Assembly (NCBI GenBank): GCA_947631845.1
Contig: CANRMY010000016.1
Span: 1 to 46,063 of the forward strand
From: an uncultured Oscillospiraceae bacterium
GTDB lineage: Bacteria; Bacillota; Clostridia; Oscillospirales; Oscillospiraceae
Direction: 5' to 3'
DNA length: 46,063 nucleotides
Positions 1 through 7,111 of this stretch are shown in pieces. Each line of letters starts with the position of its first letter. Position 1 is the first letter of the stretch. Below the pieces are notes generated by a model that worked only from the letters and a program-made list of their open reading frames with translations, ran no database searches and had not been told where the DNA came from. Made by a program: the position numbers and the translations under genes.

Positions 1-2
1 TG

Positions 3-443
3 GGGGTGAAGGCGGCGATGATGAGGCTCTTGTACCTGCTTATGCTCCATTACCCCCAGCCGCCGGAGGTGGAGACGCCGGACACGGAGCGTTTGAAAAA
101 GGTGGTCGCCCTCATCGAGGAGAGATACGCCGAGCCGCTGACGGTGGCCTCCGTGGCGCAGGAATGCGGTTACAGCTCCAGCCATTTCATGCGCTGGTTC
201 AAGCAGATGACAGGTTCAAGCTTCGCCGCGTACCTGATCGGCCGCCGCCTGACCTTCGCGGCGGAGGCGCTGTGCGAGTCGGACGGCAAGGTCCTCAGCA
301 TCGCCCAAAGCGTGGGCTTTAACAACCTGTCCAACTTCAACAGGCAGTTCAAGACCAGGTACCGTATGACGCCCAGGGAGTACCGCGCGGCCTCCAAGCA
401 GCAGAGCGGCGGGGATGGGAAGGCAGGCACCTCGCCGCCGTAG
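3..443 (+). CDS. AraC-family regulator, C-terminal part (5' end outside window)
   Basis: The frame is open to the left edge, so only the C-terminal part is visible. The last ~100 residues form the double helix-turn-helix DNA-binding domain of AraC/XylS regulators: the first HTH is around LTVASVAQECGYSSSHFMRWFKQ and the second around SIAQSVGFNNLSNFNRQFK, ending in the typical TPREYR motif. The GTG at 6 is just an in-frame codon, not a supported start. AraC proteins beside carbohydrate loci usually sense a sugar through an N-terminal domain, which is not visible here. It may control the pectin operon that starts 1.8 kb downstream, but that operon reads toward this gene from 15 kb away and other genes intervene. 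The final ~15 residues (Gly/Ser/Pro-rich) look like non-conserved tail. Confidence 0.85.
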   Translation, partial: GVKAAMMRLLYLLMLHYPQPPEVETPDTERLKKVVALIEERYAEPLTVASVAQECGYSSSHFMRWFKQMTGSSFAAYLIGRRLTFAAEALCESDGKVLSIAQSVGFNNLSNFNRQFKTRYRMTPREYRAASKQQSGGDGKAGTSPP

Positions 444-567
444 TCCGCCAGGGGCCTTGTGACACGCCGCAGGACCCGGAATCTGTCCGGCGGCATGGTG
501 AACGGGGTGACGCTGCGGTAGATATAGTCAAGCATGCGAAAAATGACAGGCATTAGCACGACCGTAT

Positions 568-771
568 TTGGATAGGGTCAACCGGGCATATGATGTTCAT
601 TTTGTCTCATTTGGGGACTATAAAACCGAGGATAATTTTAAGGGCCTTCTTTCAAAGCTGACGTTGGAGGACGTACATAACGCAATCAGGCGGTCTAAAG
701 CGATTATGGAACAGAATCAGCAGAATGGATATTCGCTTCAGACATACAACGCACCCATACTGACGGTATAA
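568..771 (+). pseudogene. Unrecognised AT-richer gene remnant
   Basis: The open stretch begins at a TTG without a ribosome binding site and reads ~60 residues ending ...NAPILTV before a TAA stop. The peptide looks genuinely coding (segment NFKGLLSKLTLEDVHNAIRRS, amphipathic and well composed), but it lacks a proper start and is clearly more AT-rich than its flanks. It is best read as the C-terminal remnant of a larger gene, possibly from a mobile element, whose 5' part was lost at about position 560. I do not recognise the family. The sequence between 444 and 567 shows no convincing gene. Confidence 0.4.
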
Positions 772-802
772 ATATTTCACTCCAAATTATACGGATGGTG
801 TG

Positions 803-831
803 TTCAAAAGCAAGAAAAACGCTGGTATGAT
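803..831 (+). promoter_or_regulatory. Predicted promoter of the XRE regulator gene
   Basis: A -35 hexamer TTCAAA (803-808), a 17-nt spacer and a -10 TATGAT (826-831) lie just upstream of the XRE regulator start at 864. Prediction by consensus only. Confidence 0.45.
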
Positions 832-863
832 ATTGTCAAATATAAAACCAGGGAGGATTTGCA

Positions 864-1937
864 ATGAAAATCAATCTGGCGGATACCATTCGTGCGTTCC
901 GAAAGGCGCGCTCACTGACACAGCAGCAGTTGGCGGATGCGTTGGGTGTTACCGTTGGGGCAGTCTACAAATGGGAGGCGAACTTATCCGCGCCTGATTT
1001 GACGCTGCTCGTTGAACTTGCCGACTTGTTTGACACATCGGTGGATGTCCTGCTGGGCTATCAAGTGAAAAGCAGCAAGCAGACCGACACGGCCGCCCGG
1101 CTCAGGGCGTATTTACAAAGCAGGGATACGGACGGACTTGCCGAGGCGGAAAAAGCGCTGCTGCGCTATCCAAACTGCTTTGACATCGTGTATCAAAGCG
1201 CGAAGCTCTACTATCTTTTTGGGCTGATGAGCGGTGAAAAGCCGCGGCTTTGGCGTTCCATCGAACTGATGGAGCGCGCGAGGCTTTTGCTGGGGCAGAA
1301 TACCGACTCGGAAATCAGCGAATTTTCCATCACATACCACATGGCCGGCGCGTATTCCGAGCTTGGCGAGGAGGAAAAGGCCCTGGAGCTTCTGAAAAGC
1401 AACAACCCGCGCGGTATCAACGACGATGTAATCGGGCAGTCTCTCGCGGTCTTCTGCAACCGCCCCGAAGAGGCGGTGGAGGTTCTCTCTACGGCGCTTG
1501 TTTCCGTATCGGCCATGCTGATACGGATCGCCGACGGCTTTGTAAACGTGTACCTCAAGCGGGACGACTACGCCTCCGGCGCTTCGATCCTCAAGCTGGT
1601 ACTGGACTTTTTCGCGGGTCTGAAACGGGACGGAAAAAGCAATCTGTTTGACAAGCCCTGCGTGAGTTTCCTGATCTGCCTTGCCCACGCGCAGCTGAAG
1701 CTGGGAAAACCGGGCGACGCTCGCGCCGCCCTGCTGGCGGCGAAAAAGCTGGCGGAGGTATTTGACCGGGAGCCCGACTATTCCGCAGGCGGCCTTCGCT
1801 TCATAAGCGCGGTCAAACAGCAGACAGCCTTCGACAGCTTAGGCGGCACCGCCGCGGAAACAGCCGCCAAAACGTTAAAATCTCTGGAAAACGGATCTCT
1901 CAGCCGGATGTGGGAGGAACTCACAAATGAGGAATAG
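864..1937 (+). CDS. XRE-family transcriptional regulator with TPR-like C-terminal region
   Basis: 357 aa. Residues ~5-60 form a Cro/C1-type helix-turn-helix (TIRAFRKARSLTQQQLADALGVTVGAVYKWE), followed by an alpha-helical region of ~290 residues. Helix pairs there, such as AEKALLRYPNCFDIVYQSAKLYYLFG and YSELGEEEKALELLKS, resemble tetratricopeptide repeats. This layout is common in Firmicutes regulators that sense a peptide or partner protein through the helical part. The ATG is preceded by GGGAGG with good spacing. The gene stands alone, with its own predicted promoter. It differs in base composition from the GC-rich pectin genes and lies in a region of gene remnants, so it may have arrived by transfer. 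Its targets are unknown. Confidence 0.8.
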   Translation: MKINLADTIRAFRKARSLTQQQLADALGVTVGAVYKWEANLSAPDLTLLVELADLFDTSVDVLLGYQVKSSKQTDTAARLRAYLQSRDTDGLAEAEKALLRYPNCFDIVYQSAKLYYLFGLMSGEKPRLWRSIELMERARLLLGQNTDSEISEFSITYHMAGAYSELGEEEKALELLKSNNPRGINDDVIGQSLAVFCNRPEEAVEVLSTALVSVSAMLIRIADGFVNVYLKRDDYASGASILKLVLDFFAGLKRDGKSNLFDKPCVSFLICLAHAQLKLGKPGDARAALLAAKKLAEVFDREPDYSAGGLRFISAVKQQTAFDSLGGTAAETAAKTLKSLENGSLSRMWEELTNEE

Positions 1938-1953
1938 GACCTTGCGCCGGGAA

Positions 1954-2099
1954 TGCAGGCCGCAGTGCTTCTTGACCCAGGTCCGGATATCTTTGTATGT
2001 GGCGCGTTTGGTCTGTAAATACGTTTCGCCCTCATAGTCGTCTATGGCGACTATGAGGGCGAACACGTTGCGGTATACGGCAAAACAGCCATTGGTCAT
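1954..2099 (-). pseudogene. Truncated copy of the tRNA-adjacent small gene
   Basis: The first 49 codons (MTNGCFAVYRNVFALIVAID... to KKHCGLH) match the intact 104-aa gene at 17318-17632 almost residue for residue. After GLH the frame runs into unrelated sequence that is antisense to the end of the XRE gene. The C-terminal half is therefore missing and the copy is presumed dead. The match is at DNA level and extends upstream past the start codon into a tRNA remnant. Confidence 0.8.
2025..2063. repeat. 16-bp perfect hairpin, left copy
   Basis: Arms 2025-2040 and 2048-2063 are perfectly complementary around the loop tctatgg. The right copy at 17558-17596 has a C:G to G:C swap at the fourth pair that keeps pairing complete. 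Confidence 0.8.
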
Positions 2100-2219
2100 G
2101 GTGTTCGTATACCTATTGGACGGTGGCTCGAACTCTCGACCTCTCGCACATTGGCAAGTTTTGTGCGCGGGGCGGATGGCTGGGGGATCTGATATGACCC
2201 GACCGCTCAAAGGCTTCCG

Positions 2220-3743
2220 CTATTCCCCGGAGCACACCCGAAAACCGGCAAATTCCCCGTACCCGGCGGAGGGCAGGTTCTCCCGGCTGCAGGCCCACAG
2301 GCACAGCTTCGCGCCCGTCCAGGTGGCCCGGCGCAGGGGGTACCGCCCACCGACGGGCGTGTATGCCTCCCCGCCGGCGGAGCAGGCGAAGCCGTAGGTC
2401 TTGTCGGGGAAGATCTCAAGGCGCAAAGATGCCGTGTCCCGTGGCCAGTCCAGGGCCGCCTCCATCGTCTCCACAGCGGTGCCCTCGAAGGTCTTTTCCG
2501 TCACATCACCGTGGTACAGGGCCAGCCGGAAACCGCCGGCTGTGCGCTGGAGGCCCAGATACCCGTAGGCGTGGCCGATGACGCCCAGGGACGCCATATC
2601 TCCCGGCGCGCCCGTCTGGGAAAGCCGCACGGTCACCGCGGCGGTCAGGGACGGGTGCTGAGGGATCTGGGTCAGGGCGTTGGGGGCGTACCAGAGAAGG
2701 TTTTCCCGCTTTTCGTTGACAAGGCATTTAAGCCGCAGGGCGTTTTCGGCCCCGCTCCCGGCGAAATACCGCTCCTTGGGGTTGGCCTGCCACTGCCATT
2801 GAAGGCCGGGGCGGCCCTCCGGGAAGCTGTCGGACTGAGCAATCTCATAGAGGGGCTGTCCCTCCACGGGCAGGCGCCACTCGCTCACCGGCTCACCGAT
2901 GCCGTCCCCGTCCAGGTCGCTTCCGATAAAGGGCCAGCCGCCGTTGAAGCACATGGGCTGGAGGTGGGTGATGCGCCCCAGCTCGTGGACGTCCTGGAAA
3001 TGAATGAACCAGTCCCTGCCGTCAGGAGCCGTCACCCAGCCGCCCTGGTGGGGGCCGTTGACCTGAGATGTCCCCTGGTGCATCACCACCCGGTACTCGT
3101 AGGGGCCCCAGACATTTTTGGCACGGAGGGCCGACTGCCAGCCCGTGGCCACGCCGCCGGAGGGGGCCAGGATCAGGTATTCCCCGTCATGCTTGTAGAT
3201 CTTCGGTCCCTCGGTGGTGGGGGCCATCTGCTCCCCGTCAAAGATGATACGCGGCTCCCCGATGAGGCGGGTGCAATCCGGGTCCATCTCCGTCAGCATC
3301 AGCCTGTGCTTGACGCCGCAGCGGCTCCGGGCCAGGGCAAAGACCATGTAGGCCCGCCCGTCGTCATCCCACAGGGGGCAGGGGTCGATCCAGCCCTTGG
3401 ATTCACACAGCATGTTGAGCTGAAATTCCCCGTAGGGGTCCACCGAACGGGCCACTAAGATTCCCTCGTCGGGCAGGGGGACAAAGACGATGAACTGCCC
3501 GTCGTGATACCGGATGGAGGGCGCCCAGGTGCCGGAGCCGTGAGAGGGCCGGTCATATTTTTCAAAGGGCAGGGCGCGGACGCAGTAGTTGATGAGCTCC
3601 CAATGCACCAGGTCCTTGGAGTGCAGGAGGGGCACCCCGGGCAGGTAGGTGAAGGAGGAGGCCACCATGTAGTAGTCCTCCCCCACCCGGATCACATCGG
3701 GATCCGAGTAATCGGCATAAAGGATGGGATTTTTATAGTTCAT
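2220..3743 (-). CDS. GH43-family glycoside hydrolase (beta-xylosidase/arabinofuranosidase type)
   Basis: 507 aa. Retaining-fold relatives aside, GH43 enzymes are inverting beta-xylosidases or alpha-L-arabinofuranosidases. The five-bladed propeller motifs are visible: the catalytic base Asp14 in YSDPD, the pKa-modulating Asp120 in WIDPCP, and the general acid Glu178 in TTEGPKIY. A C-terminal beta-sandwich (about residues 310-507) matches the concanavalin-like domain often attached to GH43. I chose the ATG at 3743 because GGAAGGAG sits ~11 nt upstream; an in-frame GTG at 3755 abuts that site too closely. No signal peptide is seen, so it probably acts in the cytoplasm on imported oligosaccharides. 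Last gene of the leftward operon; no clear terminator follows before the repeat at 2146. Exact substrate is not readable from sequence. Confidence 0.88.
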   Translation of the reverse strand: MNYKNPILYADYSDPDVIRVGEDYYMVASSFTYLPGVPLLHSKDLVHWELINYCVRALPFEKYDRPSHGSGTWAPSIRYHDGQFIVFVPLPDEGILVARSVDPYGEFQLNMLCESKGWIDPCPLWDDDGRAYMVFALARSRCGVKHRLMLTEMDPDCTRLIGEPRIIFDGEQMAPTTEGPKIYKHDGEYLILAPSGGVATGWQSALRAKNVWGPYEYRVVMHQGTSQVNGPHQGGWVTAPDGRDWFIHFQDVHELGRITHLQPMCFNGGWPFIGSDLDGDGIGEPVSEWRLPVEGQPLYEIAQSDSFPEGRPGLQWQWQANPKERYFAGSGAENALRLKCLVNEKRENLLWYAPNALTQIPQHPSLTAAVTVRLSQTGAPGDMASLGVIGHAYGYLGLQRTAGGFRLALYHGDVTEKTFEGTAVETMEAALDWPRDTASLRLEIFPDKTYGFACSAGGEAYTPVGGRYPLRRATWTGAKLCLWACSRENLPSAGYGEFAGFRVCSGE

Positions 3744-3764
3744 AAGCGAAAACACTCCTTCCGA

Positions 3765-4805
3765 TCACAGCGGCGGACAGGCGCCGCCGGTCTCGCCGTA
3801 TAGGATCCCCGCCAGCACGGGGTACAGGCTTTGCGCCATCCGCATAAAGCCCAGGGAGTTGGGGTGGGTGCCGTCCACGGTACATTCCGCCCGCCCCTCC
3901 GGGCCGAAAAAGGCGCCGCCGTCCAGGAACCGGACGTTTTCGTCCCCGGCGGCCCTGGCGCGCTCACAGGTCGCCCGGATGATGTCCCGCCGCGCCGCCG
4001 CGTCCGCCGGGTCCTTGTCCGTGTCCGGACGGCTCAGAAGGAGGATCGGCGTCTCCGGGTGGGCGGCGCGGACGATCCGGAAGAAGCGCTCATGGGTGGC
4101 GCGAAGGTGCTCCGCGTCCGGGGCGTTGTGGTCGTAATCGTACACAAAAACGCTGATTTTCGGCAAAGAGGCGATAAATTCGGCAAATTCCGTCTCCCCC
4201 CGGGCCTTGCCGGAGAAGCCGAAATTGCGGTAGTCCGCGTCCAGCCAGCGGCAGGCCAGGGAGGTGTAGGCGTTTCCCGGCCTCTCGGCGCAGCCGCCCT
4301 CGGTGATGGAGGAGCCGTAAAAGACGATGGGATCCGGCACACGGTAGGCCGGGGCCTCCCGGAGGACGGCGTCCTCCTCCACCCCGATCTCCATCCCCAG
4401 GAGCAGGTCGTTGCGGGGCAGATTCACCGTCACCGTCTCCAGCCCCGGGCCCTTGGTGAAGCTTTTCTCCACCGTGATCTCCGTGTCACCGTGGATACCG
4501 GGCGCGACGACGCCCAGATACTTAGCGTCCCGCCCTGTCCCCAGGTACACGTCCGCCCCGGCGGAGCCGGTGAGGGGGATGTTGATGTCCTCCCGGCAGG
4601 CATCCAGAGTCATGCGGATGTAAATTTTCCGGGAATCGGTGGCAAAACGCACGCGTCCCCCCACGCTCCGGCGGCCCAGAAAGTCGTACTGGGGCATCCG
4701 CTCCAGCATGTATTCCGGGAGCCTATAATATTTCCGGGTCTCCCGGTCCGCCACGGCCAGGCCGTAGATCTTGAAGGGAGATTCGGTTATGGGCGCGATC
4801 TTCAT
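3765..4805 (-). CDS. SGNH/GDSL-type carbohydrate esterase
   Basis: 346 aa. An N-terminal beta-sandwich region (~1-150) precedes an SGNH hydrolase domain. The nucleophile block is VFYGSSITEGG, a later block contains the conserved Gly/Asn region (NFGFSGKARG), and the catalytic Asp/His pair is in DGTHPNSLGF near the C-terminus. Such two-domain SGNH proteins in polysaccharide loci are usually acetyl-xylan or pectin acetyl esterases, which would suit acetylated pectin here. The ATG at 4805 has AAGGA 6-7 nt upstream; the longer open frame upstream merely overlaps the end of the GH95 gene. It starts ~20 bp after the GH95 stop and ends ~20 bp before the GH43 start, so it is in the same operon. No signal peptide is seen. 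Confidence 0.8.
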   Translation of the reverse strand: MKIAPITESPFKIYGLAVADRETRKYYRLPEYMLERMPQYDFLGRRSVGGRVRFATDSRKIYIRMTLDACREDINIPLTGSAGADVYLGTGRDAKYLGVVAPGIHGDTEITVEKSFTKGPGLETVTVNLPRNDLLLGMEIGVEEDAVLREAPAYRVPDPIVFYGSSITEGGCAERPGNAYTSLACRWLDADYRNFGFSGKARGETEFAEFIASLPKISVFVYDYDHNAPDAEHLRATHERFFRIVRAAHPETPILLLSRPDTDKDPADAAARRDIIRATCERARAAGDENVRFLDGGAFFGPEGRAECTVDGTHPNSLGFMRMAQSLYPVLAGILYGETGGACPPL

Positions 4806-4824
4806 TTCGTTTTCCTTATACATG

Positions 4825-7107
4825 TCACATACCGGCCTTCCAATGGATGCTCTCGCCGGCGGCGAGGCGGACGGGGCGCTCCGTATCCTGATAGGCGACG
4901 GCGGTCTCCAGGGGGCTGTGGGCCAGGAGGGTGAAGCTTGTGAGCTCCCTGCCGCTCCAGGCAAGGGTCACCTCCCCGCCGCCCCGGACCCGCAGGCCCC
5001 GGACTTCTCCCTCCGGCCAGGCGGAGGGGAGGGCGGGCAGGAGGCGTATCCGGCCGTTGTGGCTCTGGACCAGCAGCTCCGCGATGCCGGCGGCGGCGCC
5101 CATGTTGCCGTCGATCTGGAAGACCCGGCCTCTGGCGCGGCCCTTGCTGGGGTGGGTGTCCATGAGGTTTTCAAAGGTGGAGTCCGCAAGCAGCGCCCGC
5201 AGATCGCCGAAGGCCCGGTTCCCCTCCCGAAGGCGCGCCCAGAAGAGGATGATCCAGGCCCGGCTCCAGCCGGTGTAGCCGCCGCCGTGGGCGAGCCGAT
5301 ACTCCAGAGATTTTTTGGCCGCCGCGGCCAGCTCCGGCGTATCCTCCGGGGTGATCTGGGCGCTGGGATAGAGGCCGAAGAGGTGGGAGATGTGCCGGTG
5401 GCCGGGGTCGGCCTCTTCATATTCCTCCCCCCACTCCATGAGCCGCCCGTCGGAAGCGATTTGGAGCTTCGGGAACTTTTCCAGCATCTCCCGGGCCTCC
5501 CCCACAAGCGCGCCCGTACCCAGCTCCTCCGCGGCGGAGAGGTACGCGCCCAGGAGGTCATTTAGAATCTCGATGTCCATGGCGGGCATCTCACACATGT
5601 GGACCCGGACGGGCCCGTGGGGGCCGGGGATATAGTAGCTGTTCTCCGGCGAGGCGGAGGGCAGGGTCACCAGCTCCCCCTTTTCATTCTCCCGGAGGAA
5701 ATCCCGGAAAAAGAGGACGGCGTCCTCTAAAATATCGAAATTCTCCCGCAGAAATTCCCGGTCCCGGGTGAAGAGCCAGTGCTCCCAGATATGTAAGGAG
5801 AGCCACGCCCCGCCCATGACCCAGTAGGTGGCCGGGGGGTACTCGTCCTGGGGCGCGGTGTCGGCGTGGATGTCCGTGTTGTGATGGGCCACGAAGCCAC
5901 GGCAGCCGTACATCCGCCGGGCCGTGTCCTTCCCGCTCTCACAGACCCGCCGCAGAAGGGCAAAATACGGCTCCGCGCACTCGGGGAGGGCGCAGACCTC
6001 CACGGGCCAGTAGTTCATCTCCAAGTTGATGTTTATTGTGTATTTGGAGTCCCAGGGGGGCATAAATTCCTCGTTCCAGATGCCCTGGAGCGTCAGGGGC
6101 AGGCCCCCGGGGCGGCTGCCGGAGATCATCAGATACCGGGCGTACTGGAAATAGAGGGCCGCGAGGCCGGGGTCGGCCTCCCCCGAAGTGAAGCGCCGCA
6201 GCCGCTCGTCGGTGGGAAGGGCGTCCAGGCCGGACTCCGCCGCAGGGTCCGCAAGGCGCAGATCCACCCGGTCAAAGAGTGAAGCGAAGTCCGCCTCATG
6301 CTCCGTGAGCATCGCCCCGGCGTCCGGGTACCGGGCACGGATGTCCGAGAGGGCGGCGCACACCAGGGCGGCAAGGCCCTCTGAAGGATCTTTTCCGGGG
6401 TCGGCGCCCACGCCGGTCTTTGCCGTGAAAATCAGGGTCACGTCCGTGGCGCCCCGGACGGTGAGGCGCGTGCCCAGGGCGCTGACGGCCCCGTCCGAGG
6501 CCAGCACCTGTAGTCCCATGGCCCAGCCGATGCCGTTCTGGTCCCCGGAGCACACGAGGGTATCGCCGCCCGCGCGGCCGGTAAAGCCGATATGGCGGCT
6601 CCTGTCCAGGCGGCAGGTGAAGGACATCCGCCCGCCGCCCCTGGCCGTCAGGTGAAGCACCAGACAGTCAGCGGGGCGGGAGATGAAATATTGCCGTTCA
6701 TATTCCCGCTCCCCCGCGCGAAAGCGCGTCCAGGCCACGGCCCGGTGAAAGTCAAGGCCCCGGGCGTAGCTCTCGGGCTTTTCGGGCGCGCCCTCAAAGA
6801 AGTCGATCAACAGATCTCCCAGGGTCTGGTAGGCCCGCTGGGTGAAGGGCGTGCCGGACATGGCGCTGACGGCCAGGCGCTGGGCCTCCTCCACCTGACC
6901 GGAGCGGAAGAGGGCGCGTATCTTCTCCAGGTTGTCCCGGCAGTCCGGGTTCACCCGGTCCTGGGGGCCGCCGCTCCAGAGGCCCTCCTCGTTGAGCTGG
7001 ACGTGCTCCCGGTCAATGCCGCCGAACACCATGGCCCCCAGCCGCCCATTGCCCAGGGGCAGGGCCTGATCCCAGAATTCGGCGGGCTTTGTATAATGAA
7101 GTTCCAT
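4825..7107 (-). CDS. GH95 alpha-L-fucosidase / alpha-L-galactosidase
   Basis: 760 aa, normal for GH95. The N-terminal domain carries the family hallmark LPLGNGRLGAMVFGG. The (alpha/alpha)6 barrel shows the paired catalytic asparagines in NINLEMNYW, the SPENSYY segment expected to hold the general acid Glu, HRHISHLFGLYP, and IDGNMGAAAGIAELL with the late conserved Asp. GH95 enzymes are inverting and release terminal alpha-1,2-L-fucose or L-galactose. Both sugars occur in rhamnogalacturonan II side chains, which fits the neighbouring GH140-type gene. The ATG at 7107 is preceded by AGGGG inside the end of the ABC transporter gene, and the two genes are only 4 bp apart, indicating coupling. No signal peptide is visible. 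Confidence 0.9.
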   Translation of the reverse strand: MELHYTKPAEFWDQALPLGNGRLGAMVFGGIDREHVQLNEEGLWSGGPQDRVNPDCRDNLEKIRALFRSGQVEEAQRLAVSAMSGTPFTQRAYQTLGDLLIDFFEGAPEKPESYARGLDFHRAVAWTRFRAGEREYERQYFISRPADCLVLHLTARGGGRMSFTCRLDRSRHIGFTGRAGGDTLVCSGDQNGIGWAMGLQVLASDGAVSALGTRLTVRGATDVTLIFTAKTGVGADPGKDPSEGLAALVCAALSDIRARYPDAGAMLTEHEADFASLFDRVDLRLADPAAESGLDALPTDERLRRFTSGEADPGLAALYFQYARYLMISGSRPGGLPLTLQGIWNEEFMPPWDSKYTININLEMNYWPVEVCALPECAEPYFALLRRVCESGKDTARRMYGCRGFVAHHNTDIHADTAPQDEYPPATYWVMGGAWLSLHIWEHWLFTRDREFLRENFDILEDAVLFFRDFLRENEKGELVTLPSASPENSYYIPGPHGPVRVHMCEMPAMDIEILNDLLGAYLSAAEELGTGALVGEAREMLEKFPKLQIASDGRLMEWGEEYEEADPGHRHISHLFGLYPSAQITPEDTPELAAAAKKSLEYRLAHGGGYTGWSRAWIILFWARLREGNRAFGDLRALLADSTFENLMDTHPSKGRARGRVFQIDGNMGAAAGIAELLVQSHNGRIRLLPALPSAWPEGEVRGLRVRGGGEVTLAWSGRELTSFTLLAHSPLETAVAYQDTERPVRLAAGESIHWKAGM

Positions 7108-7111
7108 AAGC

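Larger units (their letters stand above)
1954..2146. repeat. Direct repeat, left copy (degraded tRNA-Ala/small-gene unit)
   Basis: About 190 bp matching 17487-17690 in the same orientation with scattered differences. It holds the 5' part of the small gene, the short intergenic stretch, and a scarred 3' end of the tRNA-Ala gene: the T-arm-like stretch ending cgacctctcg remains, but ~11 bp between the acceptor and T-arm are gone. Together with the right copy it brackets the 15-kb pectin and LRR region. Confidence 0.8.

Noticed and set aside
170..559. Leftward 129-aa open frame opposite the AraC gene
   Set aside because: Most of it is the shadow of the clear AraC helix-turn-helix frame; the N-terminal part (FRMLDYIYRSVTPFTMPP) looks somewhat protein-like but is too short and lacks a ribosome binding site to call.
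2511..3458. Long rightward open frame opposite GH43
   Set aside because: Antisense shadow in GC-rich DNA; composition is Gly/Val/His-rich without motifs, while the opposite frame has the GH43 catalytic residues.
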